From Trogon surrucura (Eukaryota; Chordata; Aves; Trogoniformes; Trogonidae), in NCBI GenBank assembly GCA_020746105.1, contig CM036629.1, positions 1,247,501 through 1,311,500 on the forward strand: DNA of 64,000 nucleotides, in the 5' to 3' direction. Made by a program: the position numbers and the translations under genes. Positions 31,535 to 46,500 of this stretch are shown here, piece after piece. The notes beneath the pieces are model-generated. The model had not been told where the DNA came from. It saw only the letters and a list, made by a program, of their open reading frames with translations, and did no database searches. Numbering within the stretch: the first letter of the stretch is position 1; the number at the start of each line of letters is the position of its first letter.

Positions 31535-34500
31535 TCAGTCCCAGTCCCCGTCGCCTTCAGGATTGTCGTCTCGGGGGGGGTTCCTGGAACTGGATGTTGG
31601 CCAGCATGTCCCGCATGGCCGCCATCAGCCTGTTCACCCCCTGGTTGAGGTCCTGCCCTGCTCCGGCCTCTTCATCCCCGTCATGCCTGACGTCCCCCTG
31701 CAAGAGAGCGGAGCTGGAGCGAGACGCCACCGTTGCGTGCCAAAAAGCAGCCAGGCCCCTCCAGAAGCCGATGTTCACGCGCCGCGTCTCGCTGAGAGCC
31801 ACTCCCCTTCGCGGAACCTTCCGTGGAGGCGCGCTCTGGCCCGCCCGTGCTTACCTGCAAGTTAAAATTTGGCAACAGCGAGCGGAAGAAGAGAGATAAA
31901 GTGCTTTCGTTGGACGGATGATTCGTTCTGAAAAGACAGAAGGTGCACTGTGGTTACAGGGGTCTGACCTCTTGCTGGGGCGAACCATGCCGTGCGGACC
32001 TAGTGGAGCCAGCCCAAAATCGTGGTACTGAGGGAATCTCAGGGTTTTCTGAGCCCAGGCAGGTAGCCCCAGGCATTAAAAGCCCTGCTGAGATGACTGG
32101 CTTTACCCCAATGGCATTTACCTTTTTACATTCAACCTGCATTTACCCCAAACCACCCCGGTTAAAGAGTCAAAGCTTTCCAGCGGCCTCCGCCTGCGAG
32201 CAGCCGCCGTCTCCGGCACTGACCACGGAGGGCAAGCGGCAGGACCGGTCGTGCCTGCGTGTCCTGCCACGGGCCAGGCTGCTCTTCCTCCAAGCTGGAG
32301 AAGGATGTCAGCTTCGAGCACCCGCGGTCAGCCCAGCCTGGGGCCGAGGGTGCGTCAGGAACAAAATGAGGAGGAGAAGAGTCAAAGTTTAAGGCTGGGC
32401 TGGCACGCTCCGTGCACCAGGAGCCCCGGAAAACTTTTATCCCGAGTGAGAAGGTACCTTTCAGGTCTGGTATAGGAAACGATGGAGTCCAAAGGAGGTA
32501 ATGGGTCGAATCCCATCACGGGCTGCGAGGTCACCTCCTGTGGGAGGGGAGAAAGAAGAAAGAAGGGGTGAAGGCTGCATCGCCAGCAGCAGCAAAGAGC
32601 AAGGCAAGGAGACGGTGGAACCAGCTGGCCCCGTTGGGGCCCCTCACCAGAGGCAGAGCTGCTGTGGCCTCCTTCATCTCCGAGAGGATGACGTGCCGGT
32701 AGATGTTTCTGGGTGCGCTCTGGTACCGCACCTTCCTCCTGCAGCAGAGAGGGGCACAGAGGATTGCACCAAGCACGCCTCAGCACGGCCAGATCTCCAT
32801 TTCTGCTTCTCCAAGCGCATCGTCAGCTTTGTCCCCGGCTCAAGGGGGACACACACAGATGCTCCGTATCGACCGAGCTGGCCTGCAGTGAAGCTGAAAT
32901 CACTTGGCAGCTGCCGACCTCGGATGAGGGAGCGGCACGGCTTGGGGATGCTGAAGAGCTTTCATGCTGGGTCAGCGGAACGAACTCACTTTGGTTTAGG
33001 ACCAGACCTAACGCCTCTCTCCCGTTCTTCTCAGACCTGGGAAGTGTTCCTAAGCACCCGCCTGCCCCGTGTGGTCACCCCTGCCCCTGCTGCAGCCCGA
33101 GATGAAGCTCCTCTCCATCACAAAGCCTCCCAGCCCACTCTGTCCCCACTGGCTGCACTCACTTGGTCTCAGCCTCCTCCACCAGTGGGTCCCGGGCATC
33201 CACCATGGCCAACACCTCGTGGACGTTGGTTTCCAGCCAGGCCATGACAGCTGGGTCTTTCCACAGGGAGTGAGTCCTTCCCACGTAGAGGGCTGTCAGC
33301 TGGTTCAAGGCGGGAGGCTGGCTACAGGAGACACCGGTTTATCCGGGGCACTCTCCTCCTCCCCGCTTGCAGGTTGCCCGAGCAGGCCGGCGAGGGCTCG
33401 GCTCCATGCGTCGGCATGAGAACACCGAGGGAGGAATGGCAGGCTCCCTGCTCTGCTGTTTTCCCATCTACCTTCACCAGTTTTTCCTGCCTCCATCTAT
33501 TTTTGGGAGAAGCGCAGCCACGAGATGAAAATTAACGCTGCCTTGACCTGAGGCAGGAAGAGCATTCGTGTGTTTAGGAGGACCGCGTGTCAGGGAAATC
33601 CAGACTGGTAGGAGACAGCCTGCCCCGAGAGCACGCACACGGCCTTTTCTCTCGCTACACGTACCGACAAGCTTCGCTATGAACTTCTGACCCACCTGCA
33701 TTAAGGTGAGGTGGGTCTGTTGGCATTATCGAGTGGCCATTATGGAAATCCATTATCAAACCATCGAACAGACTACTCGGGGAAAACCAAATACTCCGCA
33801 GCTCTGTAATTCCATTAGCTGCCTGAGCAAGAGAACGGCCAAAACCGATTCCTCCTCTCCCTCGAGAACATCTCTGGGGCTTACCTTATCTGAGCATTCA
33901 GCCCAAAAAAGGAATGGGACGCGACCCTGGCGTCAGGCTGCACACTGCAGTGATCCAACAACGGCATGAGAACTGCGGGAGAGAGTCGGAGAGCTCGCCT
34001 ACAACAGCACGACACGGAGCGACAGCCCCATCCCGGGGTGCCAGCACCCCACTGGGGCGCTGAGCGAGGCCCCACGAGCAAAATGAGGTGCGATCTGCTG
34101 CACTTTGAACTTGACCGTGAGTTTTACTTCAGTCACCATGACAAGCAGCAGAAAAAGAAGATGGTTTCAGCCAACACAAACTAATGTAAACCTCTGCTGG
34201 TGAGCTGGTTATTCCTGCCTACGCAGGCACACCCTTGCCTGGGCCCGAGGGGGCTGCATATCTCCTTTGTGGGCAGCAGCACCAACTGGATGAAAGCAAA
34301 AGCGAGGGGTGCTCAATGAGAGCACACCTAAAGAGGTGGACTCATGGGGCAGCGGCTGCTCGGCTGTGTTCCCCTCCGAGCCAGGGCTTGCAGCTCCCGT
34401 GGCCGAGAGGTGAATGTCATTCGCAACCCACGGGCAAAATGCTGCCTCTGGAATCCAGCCTTCGCTCTCACGGATAAAGACGGGGACAAAGCCCGTGGGG

Positions 34501-37500
34501 ACAGACTTACCGGTGGGGACAGACTTACCGCTTGGGAACATGATGAGGGCAAGCTGGATGAGCCGGGCGGCTCTCTCCCGGGCTTGGCTCAGCTCCATCT
34601 CTGAACGCTCCTCCTGCTGGCTTTGGAAAAAATAGGCCAGTGGCACCGAGAAGGCGAAATTGGGCAGCTGGGACAAATTCCGGTGACTCTGCAGGATCAT
34701 AAAGGAGAGATTTACTGAGAAATGATGCTATGCGGAGCGGTCTGGATGGGGTTGCACACAGGGTGGGGTTTCTTCTTCTTCCCAGCCGCTGGCTTGGTGC
34801 CCCCAGGACTGAGTAAGCAATTCCGAGCTCATGTGTTTATTTACAGGGTACAGGGATTACAAGAACAAACACCCCCCACTCTTTTTTGGGTCATTCCTAT
34901 GATTTTGGGATGCCGGCCGGGCCCCGAGACAGCCCTTAAAGGATTATAAAAAGCCTCACACTCGTGGAGCAGCATGCCAGCCCAGCTGGGAGAGCCCCAC
35001 AAACAAGGTTCTCGCCTTTCTCTGCCTCGTCTCTCGCCAGGTCGGCCTGATGCGGGGCGACTCACCTCCCACTCCTGGAACATGCGGGTCAGGAAGGTGT
35101 ATTCTCTAGCTCGGAGGGACAGAAAATCGATCATCAGCAGCACACACAGTGGGTCGTTCTCCGGATCGAGGCTTCGGAGGGAGGTGAGCACAAGAGGAGA
35201 AAGCAATACGAGTGTCACAAAAGCTGAAGGAGCTGCCCTCGTTTCGAAGCCAAATGCAGACTTTCCCCAGCAGCATCCAGAGAGCTCCCGTGACTCAGCA
35301 AGTAACGGGAACATGATCGGTTCCGCATGGTCAGAGCGACGGTGCAACGCCCTGCGTCCCCGCAGAGGGGTGACAGTCCTGTCAGAGGTGGATGCCTGGC
35401 CACAAACCCAGCAGGCTGAAGCTACAGTGGTCCAGCTGCTTCACAGGAGCTCTGCAAACCAGCCAAGCTCACAGCTCAGAAATAATGAGAAATAGTTGGT
35501 CCTCCTCGATTTTGAGTGGGGGCGCATTTCTTTTTTGTTTTGTTGTACAAGTACTTTTGCACGTGCTCAGGAACAATTCTGCTCTACGATTCGGCAGTCA
35601 AGAGCAAAGGCGACCCCAGTCCTGTTTGTTTAAGCCTCCTTCTCAACAATTGCCTCTCTCTAGAGCAGCATGTGCCCCAAAACTACCCAGTGAGGAGAGT
35701 GAAAATGAGTCCTCATGGAGCCTGGGAGCAGCAGCACACCTCTGGGGCTTCTGTCCCGCCCGGGTTAGGTTGGATGCATGTTCCCCTGTCTCATCCCACA
35801 GGGAGCAGGGCGCAGCCCTTGGCGGGGGAACCTACCTCAGAATGAGCTTGCAGAACTCCAGAGCTGTCCGGGGACAGCCTCTCTTCTCCAGGAACATCAG
35901 GTGCTTGAAGAGAGCCAGGAAGAAAGCCCTGTGGGGTGTGGGGAGGGGAACAGGAACAGGTTTTAGAAGCTGGATTTGGAAGGAAGCACCTCGTGCCACT
36001 CAAAAGCAGAATCCATGGTCAGCCCCAGCCCCTCGCCCCTCAGGCATTCACCCCTGCAGCCTCCCACAGACTAACAACTCAGGATGCAGAAAACAAATAA
36101 ATCCCCAAAGCCTGCACCCTGCTTTGGCCCAGCCTGCCTGGGGATGGTGACACTGAGTACATGGGAAGGGGAGGAACACCCAAACCAGTGCTACAGATGG
36201 CACAAGGCCCGTCAGCGAGCAGGTCCTGGAAATCCCAAGCAACCTCCAGGTACAGCAGTTTGGGTGAGATGACTTGGGTCAGCTGACTGGAAAATTCCCA
36301 GAATAAAGTCACCTTTCCCGCAGCTGCGGAGCTGTCCTTACGTCAAAAGCAGCACAAGCGCCGGGGACGAAGGCCGGGCAGGCAGCAAAGCGACCGAGCG
36401 CAGCCATAAAACATGCAGCAAGCATTTTTGCGACAATTACATGAGAAGGGTGTGCGGGAAAGGAACAGTAAATGCTCCAGCAAGAAATCCCTCGAGAAAG
36501 AGGATGTTTTGTAAAGAAACCTCGGTGCAAGAGGTGCTGGCACCCCGGAGCCCTGCTGCCACCTCGCCGAGGGCCACCGACTGCCGAGCTCACTCCAACA
36601 CAAAGGGACATTCAAGGTCCCCCTTGCCAGCACAAGCGACGCAGGAGGCGTCGCAAATCTGGGTCTCCATGCCCAAAGTAGGGCAGGGCACGCTGTGACG
36701 GTTCTCGGGCGGAGGCAGAGAGGGGGACAACCTGGCACCTACCTGTTCTCTGGCCGCCGGTAGTCCAGCCGACACGTCCCGCTGGTGAGGCTGAAGACGG
36801 GGTGGAAGGCGCACTCCAGGCTGTAGAGAGCCCGCTCTGCCGACAGCAAGGAGACCGTCAGGGCACACCGCGGCCCCCGGCATCCACAGGTTTAGACTGG
36901 GAGGTAATCAAGAGCTCTGGCACCCACAACATCAGCTCGTTTGCAGACTAGCAAGGCACAAAGCTCCTTCAGAGTATGGAGGTCACAGCAGAGAGCCAGC
37001 CCCCTCCCCATGTGTGGGCACTAGATCGTGCTCTCGCTGTGAAAAGGAACTCCAGCAGAATCCGGGATAGAGGCTGGGTACAGCTGCTGCTGCCACAACC
37101 ATCATCACATGGGAAAGCCAAAATCCCTGCCCTTGCTTCCATCATGCCAGAGAGCACAAGCCCCCCGTTACCAAATGGCATCCCGCACTCCTCGTCCCAC
37201 TCTTACCTACGAGGTCCCGGGCCATCTCCTGGTCCTCCTGCATGCGGCACACGTCGCTGAGCTGCAGAAGCGAGTCCACGTGGTACGGGTTCATCTGAAG
37301 CAGCAGCTACAGGGGAGCACGAGCTCGATTACACGACAGCACGAAGCATGGCACTCCCTGCAAGGCAGGAGCCGCGAGCCTGACGGGGAGGTGAATGCCC
37401 CGAGTGGAAGGGGCTGCTCTTGCCCCTGGGCCGGAGTGAACAAGAAATCTTGTCCCGCGCCACCAGAGAGCCAATGCTCAAAGCACAGCACTAGCCTGGG

Positions 37501-40500
37501 CATGCACCTCACGGGAAAGGCTGAAACGACGGACTAGAAGAGATAATTGAGTCGCAGTGGGTGGAAGCAGAGGTCAACCTCACCCCATCTCCAAAAGCAG
37601 GGACCTGGGACAGAGCAGGGGAAGCTGGGCACACGTGATGACTCCCAGCACCCTCTAAGTTGCCAATCCTTGGGGTTCAGGGACTGTCCAAGAAGCCGTT
37701 CATATTAACGGTGTCTCCTCCCACCAGTTTGCTCCCTTACTGACCCAGCCACCTTTCCATCCAGTGGGACAAAAAGCCACCATTCCAAGAGCACCAAAAA
37801 CTTCCTTTAATCCCAGCCTGGGGGCTCTGGCCCAGTGCTGGGAGGGAAGAAGGGCAGGGAGAGCTCTCCCTGCCCCATCCGAGCCCTTGATCAAGGCTCC
37901 CCTCGGGCAGCTCCCTCCCAGCCAACCCAGCTTTTCCAGCGTCGAGGCCACGCCAGGCCTTTAATCATCCCTGCTGTCCTCCTCCGAATCTCTCCCAGCT
38001 CCACCAGTGCCCAGAACCGCACACGATATTTGAGAGGCGGGCAGCAGGCACAAATACATTTCTGTTTCACTCTCTATCCCTTAACAGCTCCGAGTATTTG
38101 ATGACAATCGGAAGATTTGGCTTCCTCTGGGTACCAAGAGGACACTTTGGCACATCTGCTACAATTCGAGGTTCCAGCTCTCAAACGGTATTAAAAAGAT
38201 TTGGATTAAAGATTTTTTTTTTTTTTTGGTCCAGGCTTCAGAACAGAAGTTTAACCACATCTGAAAAACCTCTGCATTCACTAATTGTATTATAAACAGG
38301 CTACTTCCAAGCATCTAAAACTCAGTCTCAATACGAAAATACTGAAACTACTTCAAACTTCCTCACGGTTTAGTTTTCTTCTGTTGTTTTTTTTCTTTTC
38401 CCCACTCAAAGCTGAAAAACACAACTTCAAAAGCTGCAGAAGTTGTAAATCTGCAGGCTGGTGGCCTCTGTGACCACCAAGAGCACAAAGCCTTTGTGTT
38501 CCAGGCTGTGCCAGCCCAGCGCCTTTGCCGCGGTGCCACTTGCCTGACATTTTACCCCTACTGTGCTCACTCTAGAGCTCCTTTCTAGCCCTCTTTTTGG
38601 AAGGGGTGGGCACCAAGGCTCACGGCGGTGGGAAAAAGCGCTCTTCACGCGCCTACTTTACCAGCAAGATCCTTTTAACCTGCTACAAAGAGTGGAAAAA
38701 AAACACTCAATGAGCAGGACACTCCACAAAAATAATGTTTTGCCTGTTGAACCCACAGCAGCAAGACAGGTCTGGGCTCCAGCTACACAGAGAGTGTGAT
38801 TATCACAGAGAAATGAGCGCATGTGGCATCGACGAACCCATCTGCTTGGTTTTATCCTGAACAGGAAAACAGAAGGCTAACGCTGAAGGGATATTTCCCA
38901 ATGTAGCCAGATGCATTTAAGCAGGACAGAGTGTAAGCAGAGACTAAAGTTTAGCACAGAAAACCCATCCTCGTCTGCACAAGCACGTGAGACCATGTCC
39001 AAGCAGGAGTTACCCGGCACCGCTTAATGCCGAGTCCCTCAACGCAGGCAGAACCGAGGAGCCAGAGAGAACAGCAGAGGGTGGGAAAGCAGAAGGGAAG
39101 TAAACTGTACTTAGCAGACAATGGGCTCTTTAAGAAAGTCCTCCAGGGCATGGATCCGAGCTCATGTGGCCAGGGTTTTCAGAGCAAAAATACCTCGGTT
39201 ATGGTTCAGTAGGGTGCAGAGCAATTTTACTGCTGCTTATCGCTACGAACTATAAATGTTACCGCACAGTTTAATGAGCTTGGACACGCATGAAAAAGTC
39301 TCAACACAAAAGGCCGTTTTGCTGAAATACCAAGAAAAGGCACTTTTCATCCATGCCAGAGTTCAAACTAACAGCTGTTTTATTTATAGATTCCCATTCT
39401 GAGATGGGGTTGTACAATATTTTTCCTTTCCCAGCTGAAGAGCCGAGACAAGGGGAGCTTTATTCCTCCCCTCCCAGCCAAACGGGCTCCTCTCCCACAT
39501 GGCTACCTGGCCACCGAGGCCCGGCCACCAGCCCCTGGGCGCCCTTCACCCCCACAAAAAAGCCCTCGGATGTGTTGACCCACCTCCCCCCAGGGAAAGG
39601 GGCTGCGGGAAGGCAGGAGGTAAGAGCGCGGGGCTGCCCGAAATTGCGACATACCACGATGTTGTTGGGGTCCATGGACTCGACGGCGTCCAGGAACTTG
39701 AACTGCACTTGCTGGTACTCGCGATGGTGCTCGAAAGCAAAGTGCTGCACTCCCCTCCTGGTGTCCAGCAGCTGCATGGCGATACCTGCAGGGTGCAGGG
39801 GACACGTAGGTACCACGGCCACTGGGGAAGCTCTTTTGCTTTCTTCTTGCACACAGAGCCCGGTCGCATCGTCAGGTCTGAAGCCAGATGTGTTTTCCCC
39901 AGAGAATTTCACTCCTTTCCCTCCCCTCACGAGTCAAACCCACCCAAGAAGCCCAGGCAGCTCGCTCTCCCCACGGATATTCCTCAGCATCCAGCAACAG
40001 CGGTGCTACGAAGGGAAGCCCTCATCACCCGCCACCTCCAACAAGGGGGAAAAACTGCGCTCAAACGCTAAAACCCAACGTGACAGAGCTCTCCCTGTAG
40101 AGAAAGGACGCATTTCCACCAGCTTGATGAGTGATTCGCTTCCCTCACAAAGCCTGGGCCTGGCAGCTGATGAAAGCAGCTCCGGTTTCCACCCGCCAAG
40201 GCTCGGGGAAAGGCAGGAGCAGCTGTCTGTGCCGAGGCGGCCCCGAAAGCCTCACCTGTTTTGCTGTAGCGTGGCCAGGTGTTCTTGGGAGCCGTGAGCC
40301 ACGTACTGCGGACGTACTGGCGCTGCCTTTGCCTTGGCCTGAGGGAACAGACACGACGGGTCACGATTTCTCTGCGCTAAGAGAACGGGGAGGGCCGCGA
40401 TCAGCCAGAAAAAGGATGATTCGGGGTGGGGGGGAGGGGAAAAGATATCCAACTTCTCGCCCTGCCATGTGGAGCTTCTGCCCAGAGGTTTAACGTATTT

Positions 40501-43500
40501 GCCTTCAAGACACAACACACCTCAGCTCAGGCTCTGCCTTACTTGAACCATTTCTCTCCGGGCCAGCCGGTGCCTCCAGCATTTCCACTTCAAGAGCTTC
40601 CCTCCCCTGTTTTTATTCGTGCCAAGTTCTCAGCCGCCTCTTTGCTTCAAACAGCTTCCCAGGTCCAATTACGGGAGCACCACGTCCCTCTGACTCATCT
40701 CTCTTCCCAGCAGGGCCTTCAAGTGTCAACTGACTGAGCTTAAGTCGTGCTCAGGAACGCAACCAACTTATTGGTTCAGGGCAGGAGGAATTCAGAAGTC
40801 GAGGCTACTCTAAGCAAGCGGAGTCTCCTCGGGAAGGGACTGCTTCCTCAACTTCCTCACGCTAAATATTCTTCCTCAAACTCTCTCAGAGAAGGCCTCT
40901 GCTCCCATCACCACAGCTCAGAGTTTATAACCCTTCTTACACTTGCATTTTTCAACCAGCTCATGGAAGGGGAGATTTTCTGGACAACGACAGCTGCAGG
41001 GTAAGAGGTCAGACCTCACACCTGAGGAGTGGGAGGTTCTCTGGGCCGCTGAAAGCAATCGCACCCCGGAAATTAATTCAGGGTCCCCTGTGTAAATTGT
41101 CAGGAGACTTTGGAATAGCAACAAGAGACAAACGTTGGCAAAAGAAAAAAAAAACTGAGCCTATACCCTATGAAAATGAGGGAAAGGAACTTTAGAAAGG
41201 TGTTCTGACAGAAAATAAGAGAAATCAGCAGAAGAAAAAGCAAATGCTCACAAAAGCCTTAAGAAGTCTTACTCCCCTGTCTCAGACACGTCACAAAAAT
41301 TATTCTCCTGCCCCATCAAGCAACCAGTGAGTGAGCGAGGCACCCTGAACCCTGGATTCCCTCTCCAGGTGTGGTCCTGGGGGCTCAGTAAGTTATACCT
41401 GGGGAAGGACACACCCACCAACTCGAATTCTGAAAGGGTTTCGTATTAAATTCTGGACTAACCTCTGGTCACCGAGAACAGCACGAGCCCCGAAGTATCT
41501 CTTCAACTCATTCTCTGGATTCAAGTTCCTGAGAAGGTGGAAACAAGAAAGAAAAGCTACTGTCAGTTAAACCCAGGCAGAACTCTCACGCACGAGTCTC
41601 CTCCATCAACACCGAGCGCTCCGTTCCTTGGGCTGTCCCCGTCCGAGCTCCCGAGCTGTCACACACCCCACGGATCTCACATAACACACAAGAGAGGAGA
41701 CTAAAAATGGCTCAGAACAGGAGGCACCAAAAGCTCTGTACTGTAGGTGATCCTGCTCTGGCAGAGGGGCTGGACTAGATGATCTTTTGAGGTCCCTTCC
41801 AGCCCCTGACATTCTGTGGTTCAATCAGACACGTTTCCTTCATGCTGTGGGAATACTTCTGCTGCCCCCTCCAGGGCAGCTGGGCTATCAGCCTGAAATA
41901 TGTCTAGGTTTTCTCTCTTTTTTTTTTTTTTTTTTTTTTTTAATACAAAGATCTTGTAGTAAAGCATGATAACGCCTAACATCTGGCCCAGAAAAGGGAG
42001 CTTTACCTGAGGGGTGGGTTTCTCTCTGCTTTCCAGTAAGCAGGACTTGAAGAGAGGGAGGGCAAACGCTGAGGTTCAACCCTCACCACTTGGAAGCTAC
42101 CCAGCACTCAAAGGTTTCCGAATAATCCCAGAGAAGTCACCAAAGTTTAAAAACTGCCTTGAGGAAAACAAACATCCTGCCTTTGCTGCAGTGAACAGGC
42201 TGCACCAACACTGAGCGCCCACCGATGCGAAAGCTTTACGCACCAGGGCTCTAGCAGCTCTGCAGATGATTCTCCTGCAGTCGCAGAGTGTTTTAGGCTG
42301 GAAGGCACCTCAGGTTAACCTGCTCCAGGTGCCCACTCAAACCAGGCTTTGCAGCAGAGAATACCAGTCGCGGCTCAAAACCAAACACAGCTAAGAGCAG
42401 GGGTTTGGAATGGAGCCGTGCACAGCCACGACCACAACCTCTTTCAAGAAAGGACGTGAATGTGCAGCCAGATCATGCTGGGAGGTTCCCAACCCCCTCC
42501 CTTGGGAGAACAGACACCCCCGTCATGCCTGAGGCCAAAAATCAGGAAGGAAGCAAGCGCTACCTGTGCTCTAGGTAGAGCAGCGGCCTGCTGTCAGCGA
42601 TTATCCCGCCCTGAGTTTGCTGCGACAGCCCGTTGGTATCCTCAATCTTCTCCAGCAAGCTGTCGATGTCTTCCAGGTCGTTGTCTTCCTTAAGAGAGGC
42701 ACAGGCAAAGACAAAGCAGTTATAGGAGAAGTCACCGCAGGTCAAGCAGCAGAGATCACACTCAGCTGCCTCCAGCGCCTTCAGCTCGTCCCCACCTCCA
42801 CACGATATTGGCAAAACCCTTATCACTCACCTTCCTCCAACTCCATCGCCCGCCTGATCCCCCCCTGAGCCTGCCTTCCCCGTCCCATGACCCCCCAAAG
42901 GGCTGGCTGCTCTCCCGGCTGGCTCAGGGTACAGCAGGGCTCTCTCTTCACACCGTCACAAGCCCAAACGTGGCAGCTGGATGGTCCAACATGGGCAAGA
43001 GCTCTGCCCCTTCCCACCCAGCCTTTGCCGTACTTCACCTGCTTTATTCCTGTCGCAACCCCTGTAACGCTGTGACACAACTGGGGGCTGATTTTAATCG
43101 CGAATATTTAAATCATACCGTCTTCTTTCCATACAAACACTGAGTTACTGCTGTGTAACAAGGTATCAAACACTTGTGTGATTTTAACCCAGCTCTTAGT
43201 GTGTTGCACTCTCACTTTCCCCAACTCCCAACAACCCAAGTATACCCAGCAGCGCGCGTCCAACAGTTGTGTAACACTTTGACCCCAATTTCCCTCTAAT
43301 TTCCCCCCAAAAATAGCAAGTGACGCATTTCTCGTGCGGCTGTTTCGCATCCTCCTCACGATGTATGCGGGTGGAGCATGGAATTCCACTCATGACACCC
43401 AAACAGCACCGCCAGCTCGCCTCTTCCAGTTAAATATAGCCGCTCCTCGCAGCGCGGATACGGAAAAAGTTTGTAACGTGCTTCGCATTTAAGTGTCTGA

Positions 43501-46500
43501 ACAAAAGCAGCATTATGTCTGCTCAGCAAACCAAACTGCGGGGTTCTGGGAAGCCTCCCCAGAGCCTACAGCTGGTGGGTGTCACCCTACTGCTCGTTAC
43601 TGCCAAGCTGGGAGAGGAAAGGGGCCGGCTGACGAGGATCTCTGCTTTCAGAACTTGTGCTGAGCTCTCCCAGCTCAATTCCCGGTGTGCCGTGTCTCAG
43701 GGTGCTTAGCAAAGGATCTGCCCCAAGTAAACTGGCTCTTAAACCTTAGCAGAAAATTAGTTCCTACTTGAACTTTCCTTCTCCTGACCTTAAAAGGCCA
43801 ATCCCTTTAGCCTCCCAGCCCGAGCTCGAGTAGGTAACGTATTTTCAAGCGCACATATTCACCTCTCCTACTTTTATCCACATCTGTCACTTTTATGCCA
43901 CAGCTGGGAGAGCGACCGGAGCAGGGCAGGAAAAACTTAATGAAAACACAAAAACCCGTTGCACAGCACCATCCCCTCTGCCAGTGAGGAGCCCTGGAGC
44001 AGAGAAAGAAGCTGCTGCAGCCGTTGATTTCAGCCCTGAGCATTTCTGCAGCAGATCTGCGCCAGTCCCGGCTGCCCGAAGGACCACTGCCAAAAGCTGC
44101 CACTGCCGTTTCATGATTCGGAATGAACACAACACCAAAAGGTGAGGTTTCCCCTCAAAACCTTTCCTGCAACCACTTCAGAGTTGCCACTTGGCCAATC
44201 CTAGCAAAGAAACCGGCCCAGTCAGTAACTCCCAGACATACCTGAGTCTCCCCTGCTGAAGTTTTCTTGGTTTTCCTTTTCTTTTTTTTCTTTCGCGGCT
44301 TGTTACCCAACACGGGCTGCAAAGAGAAACGGAACGGCCGTCAGAGCACGCCCAGGGCCACAGGGGCGAGAGCTCCATGGGGAGAAGAGCGTTTCCCACG
44401 AGGATCAGCGTGCCAGGAGGGCCTCGAAATGAAACCCACAGCCGTCCTTTCGAGTCTGGCAGCGAGTGGAAATTAAGGCACGAGGAGAAAAAATGGAGGA
44501 AAGCACCAAAGGTTTACAGATGTAAGGACTGAACCTCAACTGACTTTCACATCAATGCCCAAGCTTACAAAATAAAGCAAGAAGCTATTTAGATACATCA
44601 AGGGTGGAAGAAAGAGTTTGACCCTCCTTCCGGGATAAAGTTTATCTCTGCCTTTTAAAAGAGCTCTCAACGTTTCCTGACCCAGAGTACTAACTGTATT
44701 TCCCCTAATCACTCTGCAGTAGACCAACACACCTTAACCTCACAGTGAAGAAACAACAAAGACAGCACACACCACTCTTAAAACAGCAAAGAAAATGGGT
44801 GTTTGAAAATAAAAACCTCAAAACTTTCTACTCATCTCCGGACAGATGAGAGCAGGCAGTGGGCAACACCTGGCACCTGTCTAAACCCAGTGAAAGTGCT
44901 GGGAACTTACTTCATGATCTTAGTTCTTAAAGTTCTAAGTGCTAACGTCAAGTCCTGATAACAACTCGCACGGATTTCCATCGTGCACAGGTACGAATGC
45001 TGCTGTCACACACAGTTTTTGCACAGACAATTAATAATAAAATTCGTGACGTGGATGCTCAGCACACTTTCTGTAACAAGACATGTAAAATAACACTTTC
45101 GGTTTTCCCGTGAGCCAGTTACATGATCTACCTGGAACCAGTTATTTATACACTGTATAAATGCAACAGTGCTTACTTAAAATAAATGCATCCATCAGCT
45201 GTGCGCGTGATATAGATACGTATGTATGTGTATGAACAGCATATATGTGCAGACACATACACGGATACATATATGTATGAAAATTGATTTTAATTAAAAA
45301 GAAAATAAGGTTTCCTACAACTTCTATAAGTCTTGTTTTGGCACCCATGACTTCTTGAGCCTAGGGAAGTTTGATTGTGTGGCTGTAGGATTTCCTGACA
45401 TCGTTCTGTCCTCTCCATCACCCAATCCCAGCGCTTGTGAGGACGCAGCCCAAGGTCTTTTCCATGTAAAATCTCCCCAGATCCCAAGCACAAACCCAAC
45501 CCTGAGCACCAAACCGCTCGTTCTCTTCCAGATCCGGAGCCTAGAGCACCTGAGCTGAAGCTCAAACCCTCAGCCTCTCCTAAAACCCAAAAAGGGAAAA
45601 ATAACCACACTCATCCATCACCATAAAGCTCCCCAGTGCACGCAGAGACAGGGAGATGAAAAACCTTCTCTCCACACCTCACAGTAAGCGTTCAGTTACC
45701 GTTTGGTCCGGCTGCTCTGCCTCCTCGCCATCTCTCTGCCCGTCACCTTCGGTCTCTTTGGTTACAGTCCCTCCATCATTCCCTCCTGCCGTGTCCCGCT
45801 CGCCGAGCCGGGCGTCTGCTCGCTCCTCTCTGGATGGAGGCTCATCTTCCGACTCCTCAGCAGTGATCTGAGCAAACAGGGGGAGAAGTCGCAGGAAAAT
45901 CCAGCACGGAGTCCCCCTCGCAATGGGCAGGGAATGAGGCAGGGGTGGCTGGGTGGCAGTGGCCTCGACCACCCTCCCCAAGCCTCGACCACCCTCCCCA
46001 AGCCTCGACCACCCTCCCCAAGCCTCGACCACCCTCCCCAAGCCTCGACCAGCCCCCCCAAGCCTCGACCAGCCCCCCCAAGCCTCGACCAGCCTCCTCA
46101 AGCCTCGACGACCCCCAAGCCTCGACCAGCCCCCCCCAGCCTCGACCAACCCCCCAAAGCCTCGACCACCCCCCTCAAGCCTCAACCAGCCCCTCCAAGC
46201 CTCGACCCCCCCCCAAGCCTCGACCAGGCCCCCCCAAGCCTCGACCAGCCCCTCCAAGCCTCGACCCCCCCCCAAGCCTCGACCAGCCCCCCCCAAACCT
46301 CGACCAGCCCCCCCCAAACCTCGACCAGCCCCCCCAAGCCTCGACCACCCTCCTCAAGCCTCGACCAAGCCTCGACCAGCCCCGCCAGGCCTCGACCACC
46401 CTCCCCAAGCCTCGACCACCCTCCCCAAGCCTCGACCAACCCCCCAAAGCCTCGACCAACCCCCCAAAGCCTCGACCAACCCCCCAGAGCCTCGACCATG

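Noticed and set aside
37880..38100. Possible old CR1 or SINE (words like TCCTCCGAATCTCTCCCAGCTC)
   Set aside because: Too diverged and lacking a recognisable end; cannot be supported by eye.
41918..41942. T-run as a processed pseudogene tail
   Set aside because: No retrocopied coding sequence adjoins it.
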